Shown here piece by piece: positions 51,793-59,934 of a stretch of DNA of 64,000 bases. This stretch comes from Clostridia bacterium (lineage in GTDB: Bacteria; Bacillota; Clostridia; Christensenellales; Borkfalkiaceae). The number at the start of each line of letters is the position of its first letter. Position 1 is the first letter of the stretch. The notes under the pieces are model-generated. The model saw nothing but the letters and a program-made list of their open reading frames with translations. It was not told the DNA's origin and ran no database searches. Made by a program: the position numbers and the translations under genes. The DNA lies in the NCBI GenBank assembly GCA_017626305.1, contig JAGAIW010000138.1, forward strand, positions 1 through 64,000. The letters run 5' to 3'.

Positions 51793-52554
51793 TTACGGTC
51801 TTAATCCGCTGCCGCCTTGCAGGGTAATCGTTTCCCCCGTGATATACGACGCGTCGTCGCTGCAAAGATAGGTGCAAACGCCGCCAACGTCCTTTTCGGG
51901 GTCGGCAAAACGACCCATGGGTACGCCTTTAATCGTTTGTTCGTACCGTTCGGGATATTCTTCCTTAAACTTTTGCAAGCCTTCGGTCATAGCCAACGGG
52001 CAAATGACGTTGACGCGAATCCCGTCAGGCGCCCATTCGGTAGCCGCTACGCGCGAAAGACCGCGGATACCTTCCTTCGCCGCCGCATAGGACGATTGCG
52101 CAATACGCCCAAACAGCCCTGCGCCCGACGCGAAGTTAATCACGCAACCCTTGGTTTGTTTCAAATACGGATACGCCGCGCGCATATAGAAGAAGGTAGC
52201 GTAAATGCCCGAATAAATGGCAAGGTCGATATCTTCCTTGGTGTGGTCAATCAACATTTTGCCCGACGCCGACGCCTGCGCGTTATTGATAACCGCGTCG
52301 ATTTTTCCGTACGTTGCCACCGTTTTATCAATGACGTTTTGAATGGCGTTCTCGTCCGCGCCGTCCGCCGTTACCGTCAGCACTTCGCAACCGTACGCGC
52401 TTTCTAATTTTTCTTTTGCCGAAAGCAGCGTGCTTTCCGTTCTACCCGTAATCACGAGCTTTGCGCCCGATTTGGCGAACGCCGTGCTCAGCCCAAAGCC
52501 GATACCCCTACCGCCGCCTGTGATAATGACTACTTTACCTTTTAAATCTATCAT
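51793..52554 (-). CDS. Short-chain dehydrogenase/reductase
   Basis: A 253-aa classical SDR with TGGGRGIGFG (cofactor site), NNAQAS, the catalytic Ser in INFASGAG and YAAAKEG (Tyr and Lys), plus a C-terminal TGETITLQGG. It resembles 3-oxoacyl-ACP reductase/2,4-dienoyl-CoA reductase-like SDRs. The substrate cannot be inferred. It has its own consensus promoter and a ~55-nt leader with a small AACGG/CCGTT hairpin. Confidence 0.9.
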   Translation of the reverse strand: MIDLKGKVVIITGGGRGIGFGLSTAFAKSGAKLVITGRTESTLLSAKEKLESAYGCEVLTVTADGADENAIQNVIDKTVATYGKIDAVINNAQASASGKMLIDHTKEDIDLAIYSGIYATFFYMRAAYPYLKQTKGCVINFASGAGLFGRIAQSSYAAAKEGIRGLSRVAATEWAPDGIRVNVICPLAMTEGLQKFKEEYPERYEQTIKGVPMGRFADPEKDVGGVCTYLCSDDASYITGETITLQGGSGLRP

Positions 52555-52605
52555 AAATATTTCCTACCTTTTGTTTGTATTTCAACGGTTTTTCCGTTTA
52601 TCAAT

Positions 52606-52634
52606 AGTATACAACACTTTTTTATAAATGTCAA
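52606..52634 (-). promoter_or_regulatory. Sigma-A promoter of the SDR gene
   Basis: On the minus strand TTGACA (6/6), a 17-bp spacer and TATACT (5/6). It lies just past the stop of the upstream XRE gene. Confidence 0.75.
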
Positions 52635-52652
52635 TATTTGGTGAAAAAAAAG

Positions 52653-52964
52653 TTATTCTTTCTTTTGTAAAAAGCACAGCAACGCTTCTTGCGCTTGCTT
52701 TGGCAAAGTGCGAAAACACTTCAATAGCGTCCTTTCCTGTTCCGTTATCGAGCTCCCCACCCGAACCGTACCAAACTCATCCGTGTTCCCTATTAAATAA
52801 TCCACCGACACCGAAAACAGCTCCGCTAGCGTAATCAGCTGTTCAATCGAAGGCTGCGTTCGCCCGTTTTCCCAGTTATTATACGTGCCTTGGCTAATTT
52901 TCAACAGTTTCGCCGCTTCCCTTTGTGATAATCCTTTTTCCGTTCTTAATTCTAATAGTCGCAT
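52653..52964 (-). CDS. XRE-family transcriptional repressor
   Basis: A 103-aa protein with an N-terminal Cro/CI HTH (KGLSQREAAKLLKISQGTYNNWENGRTQPS) and SVDYLIGNTDE, followed by a short helical tail for dimerisation. AGGAG is 8 nt before ATG 52964; an in-frame GTG three codons earlier overlaps that site. It is divergent from the zinc-ribbon gene, and the shared upstream region carries repeated ATTAAGTTTTTT-like boxes that are good operator candidates. Confidence 0.88.
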   Translation of the reverse strand: MRLLELRTEKGLSQREAAKLLKISQGTYNNWENGRTQPSIEQLITLAELFSVSVDYLIGNTDEFGTVRVGSSITEQERTLLKCFRTLPKQAQEALLCFLQKKE

Positions 52965-52993
52965 ATTTTTCACTCCTTTTCTTACAAAATATC

Positions 52994-53069
52994 AAAAAAC
53001 TTATTCAAAAATCTTGACATATTAAGTTTTTTGTTCTATAATAAGGACATATGATTAAGTTTTTTAATC
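52994..53069. promoter_or_regulatory. Repeated operator-like boxes between the XRE and zinc-ribbon genes
   Basis: Three related boxes lie here: AAAAAACTTATT (52994-53005, inverted), ATTAAGTTTTTT (53021-53032, between the -35 and -10) and ATTAAGTTTTTT (53054-53065, downstream of the -10). The last one is within the inverted repeat GATTAA-5-TTAATC (53053-53069). Their positions fit repression of the plus-strand promoter and autorepression of the XRE gene. Confidence 0.55.
53014..53042 (+). promoter_or_regulatory. Consensus promoter of the zinc-ribbon gene
   Basis: A perfect TTGACA, a 17-bp spacer and a perfect TATAAT lie about 60 nt before the ATG at 53104. It overlaps the operator-like boxes. 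Confidence 0.8.
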
Positions 53070-53103
53070 ATCTATGAATAATTTTATTGTACGGAGGTTT
53101 ATT

Positions 53104-53418
53104 ATGTATTGTAACACTTGTGGAAACGAGATTAACGAAAACGCGGTTGTATGTCCTAAATGCGGTTGCGCAACGGGGAAAAGCAGCAGCGTAGTAAAGC
53201 AGGACGCGCCGAATACGGGGTTTGCCGTTTTGGGCTTTTTCTTCCCTTTAATCGGTTTAATCTTATATTTGATTTGGAAGACGGAAACGCCGCTGAAAGC
53301 CAAAAGCGCAGGAAAAGGCGCATTGATCGGCGTGATAGTATCCGCCGCAATTTCGCTGTTCTATATCATTCTTATCGGCGCGTTTGTCGGCAGTATGGCT
53401 GGCGGATATTATTACTAA
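53104..53418 (+). CDS. Zinc-ribbon membrane protein
   Basis: A 104-aa protein with an N-terminal CxxC-CxxC zinc ribbon (YCNTCGNEINENAVVCPKCG), a short linker and two predicted transmembrane segments (VLGFFFPLIGLILYLIW; GVIVSAAISLFYIILIGAFV). Such zinc_ribbon_2 proteins are common in Clostridia and their function is unknown. The start is ATG 53104, 7 nt after GGAGG; a longer frame from 53074 is rejected. It appears to be under control of the divergent XRE gene. Confidence 0.82.
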   Translation: MYCNTCGNEINENAVVCPKCGCATGKSSSVVKQDAPNTGFAVLGFFFPLIGLILYLIWKTETPLKAKSAGKGALIGVIVSAAISLFYIILIGAFVGSMAGGYYY

Positions 53419-53437
53419 CCGATTACAAGAAAAAACG

Positions 53438-53463
53438 AAAAGCGGCTTTTGCCGCTTTTTTTT
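53438..53463 (+). terminator. Terminator after the zinc-ribbon gene
   Basis: The stem AAAAGCGGC/GCCGCTTTT with loop TTTT is followed by T-rich sequence. It abuts the convergent sigE stop. Confidence 0.85.
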
Positions 53464-54193
53464 ATTCCATTTTGGCAATTTCTTTACGCAAACGCAGGAT
53501 AATTTTCTTTTCTAATCGGGATATGTAGCTTTGGGATATCCCCAACAAATCGGCGACGTCCTTTTGCGTCATTTCTTCCCCACCGCCCAAGCCAAACCGC
53601 AAAAACATGATTTTGCGTTCTCTATCGCTCAGTTTTTTTAACGCTTCCTTTAACTGCTCCTTTTCGGCGTTGGCTTCTACGTCGCCGTACACGCTTTCGG
53701 CAGAAGTGCCAAGGACGTCGGAAAGCAATAGCTCGTTGCCTTCAAAATCGGTGTTTAAGGGCTCGTCAAAGGACACTTCGCTTTTTAAGCGTGCGGTGCG
53801 GCGAAGGTACATGAGAATTTCATTTTCTATACACCTTGACGCGTACGTGGCGAGCTTGATGTTTTTATCCGTGCGGAAAGAGTTTATCGCTTTAATCAAC
53901 CCTATCGTGCCGATAGAGATTAAATCGTCGTTATCCACGCCCGTATTATCGAATTTTTTGGCTATGTACACCACAAGACGTAAATTTCTTTGGATAAGCT
54001 CCGCCTTCGCCTTTTCACGCTCTTCGCTTTCCCCGTCGAACATGACGCTAAGCGTTTGGCTTTCTTCTTCGGCGGACAGGGGCATGGGCAGCGCTTCACC
54101 GCTGCCGCAAACGTAGTCCACCGTGTTTTTTGCGTCTTCGTTGAACAGGTTCGTTTTTTGCAAAAAAATTTTCAGTACGTCAATGAATTTCAT
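53462..54193 (-). CDS. sigE: RNA polymerase sporulation sigma factor SigE
   Basis: A 243-aa mother-cell sigma factor made as an inactive pro-protein. The N-terminal ~30 residues form the pro-sequence that SpoIIGA removes. Region 2 is [21 protein letters not shown]...[18 protein letters not shown] and region 4 is [35 protein letters not shown]. The length is normal. spoIIGA is directly upstream (6-bp gap), as in nearly all spore formers. Confidence 0.95.
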   Translation of the reverse strand: MKFIDVLKIFLQKTNLFNEDAKNTVDYVCGSGEALPMPLSAEEESQTLSVMFDGESEEREKAKAELIQRNLRLVVYIAKKFDNTGVDNDDLISIGTIGLIKAINSFRTDKNIKLATYASRCIENEILMYLRRTARLKSEVSFDEPLNTDFEGNELLLSDVLGTSAESVYGDVEANAEKEQLKEALKKLSDRERKIMFLRFGLGGGEEMTQKDVADLLGISQSYISRLEKKIILRLRKEIAKME

Positions 54194-54199
54194 AGGCGT

Positions 54200-54985
54200 T
54201 TACCTTCCTTGTACGTTTACGTTACTACTTAAAAGTAACGGGTATTCTCGTTTTAACATATTCGTCGACGGGGCAAAATATACCTTGTATTTTTGCCCGT
54301 TTTTTTTCATAGCGAGTTCGGCGCAAACCGCGGGTAGTTTTTTCTCCCCCGAAAGCGTGGTAAAAGCGACTTCATCAAATACCTGCCCCGCCCCTTTTTG
54401 AAAAATCTCGCCTTTGAATATATCGTAAAAAACGTCGGGAGAGAGAAAACAAACGGGCAAGCCGTTTTTCGTCGCTAAGTTCCCGCTATCGTAAAAGCCC
54501 AAAAGCGGAATATCCTTTCCCTTATACGTAATGATACAATCGTATATAAAACGGTGCACGGTGCGTTTTTTGTAAATCTTTTGCATAAGCACTATCAAAA
54601 AAAGAATGGCGACAAGCGCTATGGGCGCGACGAACGGCAAGCTTATATTTTCTCCAAACAAGCCGACGAGCGCGCCGCCCACGCAAAAGGTAAACGTAAA
54701 AAACAACGTGCAAACAAGGGCGTATTTTTGCCATTCCCGTTTGGTGTTCACTTTGCCGTAAGCCATCAAACAAAGGAGTGCGCCAACCAAAAATTTGAGT
54801 ACGTATACAAGAAATTCAGGCAAATACAGCAAGGGAAACGCAAGGGCGAATATTGCGCCGACCAGCCCCGCAAGCACGATTTTATACAGCCTTGTTTTTT
54901 GCCTTGCGGCATAAAAAGACAGCCACAAAAGCGCGCTGTCCAAAAGAAAATTTTGCGCAAACGCATACTCGATATACACCGTCAT
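54200..54985 (-). CDS. spoIIGA: Sporulation sigma-E factor-processing peptidase
   Basis: A 261-aa membrane aspartic protease that cleaves pro-sigma-E. About five N-terminal transmembrane helices (residues 1-140) are followed by a cytoplasmic protease domain with the catalytic D166 in FYDSGNLAT. The N-terminus VYIEYAFAQNFLLDSALLW is typical of the family. The ribosome site is weak (AAAGGA about 13 nt upstream). A -10-like TATAAT lies at 55015-55020 on the minus strand. I could not identify convincing Spo0A boxes. Confidence 0.92.
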   Translation of the reverse strand: MTVYIEYAFAQNFLLDSALLWLSFYAARQKTRLYKIVLAGLVGAIFALAFPLLYLPEFLVYVLKFLVGALLCLMAYGKVNTKREWQKYALVCTLFFTFTFCVGGALVGLFGENISLPFVAPIALVAILFLIVLMQKIYKKRTVHRFIYDCIITYKGKDIPLLGFYDSGNLATKNGLPVCFLSPDVFYDIFKGEIFQKGAGQVFDEVAFTTLSGEKKLPAVCAELAMKKNGQKYKVYFAPSTNMLKREYPLLLSSNVNVQGR

Positions 54986-55034
54986 AAAACCGCTGAAATC
55001 CTTTTATTATAACTATTATACCATACGTTTTATC

Positions 55035-55070
55035 AAAAGAAAAAAACGCCTTTTGTAAAATAGGCGTTTT
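55035..55070 (-). terminator. Terminator after yraN
   Basis: The stem AAAACGCC/GGCGTTTT with a 12-nt loop is followed on the minus strand by TTTCTTTTG. It lies 28 bp past the yraN stop and ends the rbgA-rnhB-yraN unit. Confidence 0.75.
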
Positions 55071-55097
55071 TATTGTCGATTTTTATGTACCCGCTTT

Positions 55098-55457
55098 TTA
55101 AAAAGCGTTTTTATAGTAGGTTATTTCTCCCTTTTCGTCTACTTCGGCAACGTCGAAACGGGCGTTGGGTTCTTTACCGACCTGTTTCCAAAAGCATTGT
55201 GCAATTTTATAATAGCGTTGTTGCTTGGACTTCACTACCGCTTCGCGCGGTAAACCGAAGGCGTCGTTGGTGCGTGCCTTGACTTCGACGAATGCAATTT
55301 CGTCGCCATCCTGCGCGATAAGGTCGGCTTCGCCAAACGGGGTACGGTAATTTTTTTGCAAAATTCGCATACCTTGTTTTTTTAAGTACTGCTCAACGAG
55401 CCGTTCTCCTTTCTTGCCTAAAAGTTTTTTGTGAAGGTCTTGCGGTGAATGGGGCAT
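55098..55457 (-). CDS. yraN: YraN family (UPF0102) endonuclease-like protein
   Basis: A 119-aa protein with a restriction-endonuclease-like fold. The nuclease-type motif is FGEADLIAQDGDEIAFVEVKAR (acidic residues plus ExK). It normally follows rnhB, as here. Its start overlaps the rnhB 3' end by 40 bp. The exact function is unknown. Confidence 0.92.
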   Translation of the reverse strand: MPHSPQDLHKKLLGKKGERLVEQYLKKQGMRILQKNYRTPFGEADLIAQDGDEIAFVEVKARTNDAFGLPREAVVKSKQQRYYKIAQCFWKQVGKEPNARFDVAEVDEKGEITYYKNAF

Positions 55458-56038
55458 ATCCCTTGCTCCTTAATGCCTTTGATATGTTCCGCCGTGCCGT
55501 AGCCCTTATTCTTCTCGAAAGCGTAATAGGGATACTGCTTGGCGTATTCGTCCATGAGCGCGTCTCTATGCACTTTGGCAACGATACTTGCCGCGCCTAT
55601 GGAATAGGACAGGGCGTCGCCGTGCACGACGCTGCGTTGCGGCAGGGCAATATCCAGCGTCATATTGCCGTCGGTAAGCACCGTATCCCCTTGTAGAGAA
55701 AGCCCTTCTATCGCCCTTTTCATGCCTAAGCGCGTGGCTTGTAAAATATTGATTTCGTCAATCGTTTTTTCGTCGATTTCTACGATATGATAGCAAAGCG
55801 CGCGTTCCTTGATTTGCTCGGCAAGCTGTTCGCGCTTTTTTGCCGAAAGCTTTTTGCTATCGTCTACGCCGACGACAAGACTATTTTCGTCCAAGGGCAT
55901 AATCACCGCCGCGCAAACGACAGGGCCTGCAAGCGGTCCGCGACCCACTTCGTCTACTCCGACGATATAACGGCAACCCTTAGCAAGCAAGGCTCTTTCA
56001 TATTGTAGCTTTTCTTCTGCGTTCCAAACCTTTTTCAT
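55418..56038 (-). CDS. rnhB: Ribonuclease HII
   Basis: A 206-aa enzyme that cuts RNA in RNA-DNA hybrids and removes misincorporated ribonucleotides. The catalytic acids are in VGVDEVGRGPLAGPV (Asp-Glu), VLTDG and later SIVAKVHRDALMDEY. A normal full-length protein. It follows rbgA by 4 bp. Confidence 0.95.
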   Translation of the reverse strand: MKKVWNAEEKLQYERALLAKGCRYIVGVDEVGRGPLAGPVVCAAVIMPLDENSLVVGVDDSKKLSAKKREQLAEQIKERALCYHIVEIDEKTIDEINILQATRLGMKRAIEGLSLQGDTVLTDGNMTLDIALPQRSVVHGDALSYSIGAASIVAKVHRDALMDEYAKQYPYYAFEKNKGYGTAEHIKGIKEQGICPIHRKTFTKNF

Positions 56039-56042
56039 AAAA

Positions 56043-56903
56043 TCACCAAGTGTATTCCGTGTAGTCTTCGGCGCTCTCCAAAGAAATTTTGCCTACTCTA
56101 CCCTTTCTAAAATCGTCGATTAAGGCTTTCGCGCCCCGTTCGTAGTCAAATTCTCCACCGCGTAAAATAAAACCGCGGCGTTTGCAGAGCGTTTCATACA
56201 TACCCAGCTTTTCGCTGTAATCGGTGATACCGTACCGCTGGGTAAGATACTGCGGATATTTAGCGGCAAGCTCGCCAAGCAGCTCTAACGCGACGTCGTC
56301 CATATCTAAAATGTCGTCGTTGATACTGCCGATATACGCCAAATGACGGGCGTGATACTGATCGTCAAAGGACGGCGGCATTGTGCCGGGGGTGTCGAGT
56401 AGGTCAAACTCGCCGCAACGCAGCCAACGTACGTCGCGCGTAACCCCTGCTTTATCCCCCGTTTTAGCGCGTTTTTGTCCGCTGATGAGATTGACCAGCG
56501 TACTTTTTCCCGTGTTGGGAATACCGGCTACCATAAAACGGAAGGTACGCGTTAAGCCTTTGGCTTGGGCGCGTTCGCGCTTTTCTTGGGTGATTGCCGT
56601 CAGTTTTTGTAAAATCAAACGCTTGGACGAAGGGTTGGTGGAATTGCACTTCACGCAATATTTCCCCTGCCCTTCAAACCATTTGATAAAGCCGTCCGTT
56701 TTGGCAGGGTCTGCCATGTCGGCTTTGTTGAGTACGTATAAGACGGGTTTTTCCCCGAATATTTTTTTGAAGTTTTTATTTACCGTGGCAATAGGCGCGC
56801 GCGCGTCTAATACGCAAACGATACCGTCGCATAAATCGCGTTTCGCTTCCATGTCGCGCATGGCTTTCGTCATGTGCCCGGGAAACCATTGAATATTTTT
56901 CAT
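56043..56903 (-). CDS. rbgA: Ribosome biogenesis GTPase RbgA (YlqF)
   Basis: A 286-aa circularly permuted GTPase needed for late 50S assembly. The G4 motif NKADM comes before G1 (GIPNTGKSTLVN) and G3 (DTPGTMPP), as expected. The N-terminus IQWFPGHMTKAMRDM is diagnostic. The start is ATG 56903 with AAGGAAT upstream. The frame stays open for 56 more codons, but these come from the repeat sequences and are rejected. It is separated from trmD by a 770-bp gap in which rplS would be expected. Confidence 0.95.
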   Translation of the reverse strand: MKNIQWFPGHMTKAMRDMEAKRDLCDGIVCVLDARAPIATVNKNFKKIFGEKPVLYVLNKADMADPAKTDGFIKWFEGQGKYCVKCNSTNPSSKRLILQKLTAITQEKRERAQAKGLTRTFRFMVAGIPNTGKSTLVNLISGQKRAKTGDKAGVTRDVRWLRCGEFDLLDTPGTMPPSFDDQYHARHLAYIGSINDDILDMDDVALELLGELAAKYPQYLTQRYGITDYSEKLGMYETLCKRRGFILRGGEFDYERGAKALIDDFRKGRVGKISLESAEDYTEYTW

Positions 56904-56936
56904 AATTATTCCTTTTTTTCGTAGACTTCGTTGTTT

Positions 56937-57238
56937 GGGATTCTTCCGCTTACGCGTCAGAATGACGGGTGAGAACAAGGTAGAGTAAAACGGCGACGTA
57001 CTTCCTTCTTTAACGTCATATTGAGCGTCAGCGAAATATCCCTTGACACGTAAGTCCGTAATCTCGTCCATGGGATTCTTCCCTTCGGTCAGAATGACAG
57101 TTTGAGAAAAGTGGTAACATTAAAACGGCGACGTACTTCCTTCTTTAACGTCATATTGAGCGTCAGCGAAATATCCCTTGATACGTAAGTCCGTAATCTC
57201 GTCCATGGGATTCTTCCGCTTACGCGTCAGAATGACGG
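56937..57238. repeat. Palindromic interspersed repeats, direct period 135 bp
   Basis: One half copy (56937-56968) and two full copies (57014-57099 and 57149-57238) of an element whose two ends are imperfect inverted repeats. The left end reads CGTCATATTGAGCGTCAGCG and the right end, in inverse, CGTCATTCTGACGCGTAAGC. The copies are joined by a shared ACGGCGACGTACTTCC segment, giving a direct period of 135 bp (56987 and 57122). The RNA or DNA could fold as long hairpins. They resemble REP/MITE-like dispersed elements of gut bacterial genomes. No gene is seen in this stretch. Confidence 0.75.
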
Positions 57239-57284
57239 TTGGGAAAACGGTCGATTAAAACGTTGCCCATTTGAAATGGGAAAA

Positions 57285-57684
57285 ACGGTTCAAATGCGAG
57301 CAAGACAAGAAGAACGAGTATTTGTTGCACGGGACGAGCTGCCCGTTAAGAAAAGCATTGATAATGCTTTTTAGGGTAGGGGCGGAAAATGCAAGCATTT
57401 TCTTTGGTGCGCACTTTGCACCAAGATGAGTGAGCGCATTTGCCCGCGCGAACGGTGACCGAGTGCAACGTTTACCGCACGTTGCACGAGAAGTACATAG
57501 ACGTACGTGACCAAAACAAAACGGAGTTCGACACAGTATTGCGAAGTATTTCAACCGTTTGTAAAACGGTTCAAATGCGAGCAAAACAAGAAGAGTGCGG
57601 ATTGTTCGACGGGAGTTTACTGATGGTAAATGACCGAGAACAAACGCAAACTCGACGCCGTATTGCGAAGTATTTCAACCGTTT
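57285..57684. repeat. Second repeat family next to trmD
   Basis: The motif ACGGTTCAAATGCGAGCAA (then ACAAGAAGA) occurs at 57285-57313 and 57566-57594. The motif TATTGCGAAGTATTTCAACC occurs at 57538-57558 and 57661-57680, the last copy running into the trmD stop codon. Between 57320 and 57540 there are shorter partial repeats (AACGTT, CGTTGCAC). An open frame on the minus strand (57255-57584) has no family resemblance and is treated as non-coding. Otherwise I see nothing here. Confidence 0.6.
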
Positions 57685-58346
57685 TTTAACAGGTCAGGGC
57701 GACGGGTACGCGTCAACTCCATAGCCCTTTCCCTGCGCCATTTGTCGATTTTGGCATGGTCGCCGCTGCGCAAAACTTCGGGAACGGGAATCCCGCGGTA
57801 TTCCTGCGGGCGGGTGTAATGCGGATACTCTAAAAGGTTATCCGAAAAGCTTTCGTCCACCAAAGACGACGGACTAATGACTCCGTCTACGTAACGGGAA
57901 ACGCAATCGGCTACGACCATGGCAGGCAGCTCTCCGCCTGTCAAAACGTAATCCCCGATAGAGATTTCTTCGTCGATAAATAAATCCAACGCGCGTTGAT
58001 CTACCCCTTCGTAATGTCCGCAAAGCAAAATAAGATGCTCGTAAGATAAAAGCTCGAACACCTTTTGCTGACGGAAGGTTTCCCCCTTTGGCGACATATA
58101 AATACGGCGCGCCTTATGCTCGGGGTCAAGCGTTTCAATCGCGCTACCGATCGGCTGGGGCATCATGACCATGCCCGCACCGCCGCCGAAGGGATAATCG
58201 TCGCATTTTAAGTGTTTATCTTCCGAAAAATCACGTAGATTGACGACGTTGATTTGTATTTTCCCGTCCTTTTGGGCTCTGCCCAAAATGCTTTCGCGCA
58301 TAGCCGAAAACATGTCGGGGAATAAGGTTAAAATATCGATTTTCAT
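57675..58346 (-). CDS. trmD: tRNA (guanine37-N1)-methyltransferase
   Basis: A 223-aa SPOUT methyltransferase that makes m1G37 in tRNAs. It has the trefoil-knot segments LILLCGHYEGVDQR and ISIGDYVLTGGELPAMVVAD, plus FGGGAGMVM. The C-terminus is short (ELTRTRRPDLLKNG) and its last codons and stop lie in a copy of a repeat. The usual partners rimM (upstream) and rplS (downstream) are absent here. It lies 2 bp after the ABC membrane subunit. Confidence 0.94.
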   Translation of the reverse strand: MKIDILTLFPDMFSAMRESILGRAQKDGKIQINVVNLRDFSEDKHLKCDDYPFGGGAGMVMMPQPIGSAIETLDPEHKARRIYMSPKGETFRQQKVFELLSYEHLILLCGHYEGVDQRALDLFIDEEISIGDYVLTGGELPAMVVADCVSRYVDGVISPSSLVDESFSDNLLEYPHYTRPQEYRGIPVPEVLRSGDHAKIDKWRRERAMELTRTRRPDLLKNG

Positions 58347-58348
58347 AA

Positions 58349-59227
58349 TTATTTCAAATTGAGTTTATATTTAAGCGTGCGCAATTCATACCAAACGCAC
58401 AGGACAATGATTGCCGCATACAACACAATGGAAAGCCATGCGCCAACGTGCATACCGACAGGGTCGCGATTGAAAAAGAAAAACAAATCACTCCCAAAAG
58501 ACACCGCCAACACTTCGATAATCATAAACAGCAGGTATGCGCCTATACCAAAGACCACCGCATGCCATTTTTTGTGGAAACCCTGCCAAAGACAGGTAAG
58601 CGCGCCGCCCACGCAAAAGATCCCGACAAACCATTCTAAGGAAATCAGCGCATCTTCCACAATCGTCAAGGGCGAAAGAGTTCGCGTGGGGTCAAAAATA
58701 ATCGTGCCTTCAAAAAAATCCATAAACGGAACGGCGTTATACACGACGATTGCGCTGATAACCGTCGCAACCAAGCCGACAAAGGTAGCCGCCATGCCGC
58801 TGACGTGTTTGGCAAAAATATGTTCTTCCATGGACGCAGGAATACTAAACGTAAGATACCCTTCGTCCTTAAAGAAATGCTTATGATACCTACCCAGCGC
58901 AACGATAAGCGGTACGATAGGCGTAGCAATCAGCGCGTAGATATATAAAAGAGAAACGAGTAGCGTAACCGTCCCCGTCGTTTCGTCGTATTGCGGCAAA
59001 TTGAATAGCACGCACGCAAGCACGGATATTGCCGCAAGCAATCCCAAACACAAATACAAAGGCGGCAACAAAGCGCGGAATTCGTATTTGAACAGCTTTT
59101 TCAACATTCTGCCGCGCAAGGGCTTTAACTTGCCCTTTTTATCATAATCGCTTGCAGGTAAGGGGAAGGTAAATTCTTCGGTTTGGTCAGCAAATTCGTT
59201 TGCCGTTTCGTATGCGTTTACATCCAT
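58349..59227 (-). CDS. ABC transporter membrane subunit
   Basis: A 292-aa protein with an acidic cytoplasmic N-terminus (about 55 aa) and six hydrophobic segments (first LYLCLGLLAAISVLACVLF). It overlaps the ATPase gene by 10 bp, so it is the likely permease of a two-gene ABC exporter. It has the look of the ABC-2 type, but the substrate is unknown. The Lys-Tyr-Glu-Phe entry (KLFKYEFRAL) is typical of Firmicute ABC-2-like permeases. Confidence 0.78.
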   Translation of the reverse strand: MDVNAYETANEFADQTEEFTFPLPASDYDKKGKLKPLRGRMLKKLFKYEFRALLPPLYLCLGLLAAISVLACVLFNLPQYDETTGTVTLLVSLLYIYALIATPIVPLIVALGRYHKHFFKDEGYLTFSIPASMEEHIFAKHVSGMAATFVGLVATVISAIVVYNAVPFMDFFEGTIIFDPTRTLSPLTIVEDALISLEWFVGIFCVGGALTCLWQGFHKKWHAVVFGIGAYLLFMIIEVLAVSFGSDLFFFFNRDPVGMHVGAWLSIVLYAAIIVLCVWYELRTLKYKLNLK

Positions 59228-59922
59228 TTGAAAATCTCCCTGAACAATTCGTCAATGCTCTTGCCTTCGCGCTGTCGAATGGCGTTGGGCTCGCCTTGCA
59301 GTACTACGTTGCCCTGTTTTAAGAATACGATATAGTCAAAATATTCTTCAATTTCGGAAATTAAGTGCGTACTCATCAGCACGGTAGCGTTCTCCGCTTT
59401 GTTTGCCAAAATGGTTTTGAGTATGTAATCGCGCGCGGCAGGGTCTACGCCTGCAATCGGTTCATCCAAAATATACAAACGGGCGTTTCTGGATAAGGTG
59501 AGAAGAAGCGCCAACTTCTCTTTCGTCCCCTTAGAGAGCGTTTTGACCTTTTTCTTGTCGTCCACGCCAAGCTCTACCATCATACGCAGGGCTTTTTCTC
59601 TGTCAAAGTCGCTGAAAAAGTCGGCAAAATATTCAATCTCTTGCATAACGGTGTAGTCGTTATTCAGCGCGTGAGCGTCCGAAAGGTACGAAACGACCGA
59701 TTTCGTTTCTACGCCAACGGGTTTTCCCGCCACTTTTACGTTACCGCTCGTCGGGGTCAAAAACCCCGTAAGCAGTTTGATAAGCGTCGTCTTACCGCTG
59801 CCGTTCGGGCCGAGCAAGCCCACGATACCGCCCGTAGCGGGTACGGCAAAATCAATGCCGTTTAGCGCGTACGTTTCGCCGTATTTTTTGGTAAGCGCCG
59901 TACATTCAATTACGTTTGCCAT
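59218..59922 (-). CDS. ABC transporter ATP-binding protein
   Basis: A 234-aa ATPase. Walker A GPNGSGKTT, a signature LSKGTKEKLALLL (Lys-Gly form of LSGGQ) and Walker B LYILDEPIAGVDP, followed by the switch His in STHLISE. The sequence resembles ABC-2-type (YtrB/BcrA-like) exporters. It overlaps its permease gene and follows ftsY by 12 bp. Confidence 0.93.
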   Translation of the reverse strand: MANVIECTALTKKYGETYALNGIDFAVPATGGIVGLLGPNGSGKTTLIKLLTGFLTPTSGNVKVAGKPVGVETKSVVSYLSDAHALNNDYTVMQEIEYFADFFSDFDREKALRMMVELGVDDKKKVKTLSKGTKEKLALLLTLSRNARLYILDEPIAGVDPAARDYILKTILANKAENATVLMSTHLISEIEEYFDYIVFLKQGNVVLQGEPNAIRQREGKSIDELFREIFKWM

Positions 59923-59934
59923 ATATTTACTCCT

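Noticed and set aside
54986-55034. Spo0A boxes before spoIIGA
   Set aside because: A TATAAT is present but the TTTTGATAAAA sequence is too far from the TGTCGAA consensus to claim a box.
56904-57071. 56-residue N-terminal extension of RbgA
   Set aside because: It translates the dispersed repeats; the MKNIQWFPGHM start with its own ribosome site is the standard N-terminus.
57255-57584. Open frame of 109 codons on the minus strand in the rbgA-trmD gap
   Set aside because: It lies in repeat sequence, has a Cys/Phe/Arg-rich composition, no ribosome site and no family resemblance.
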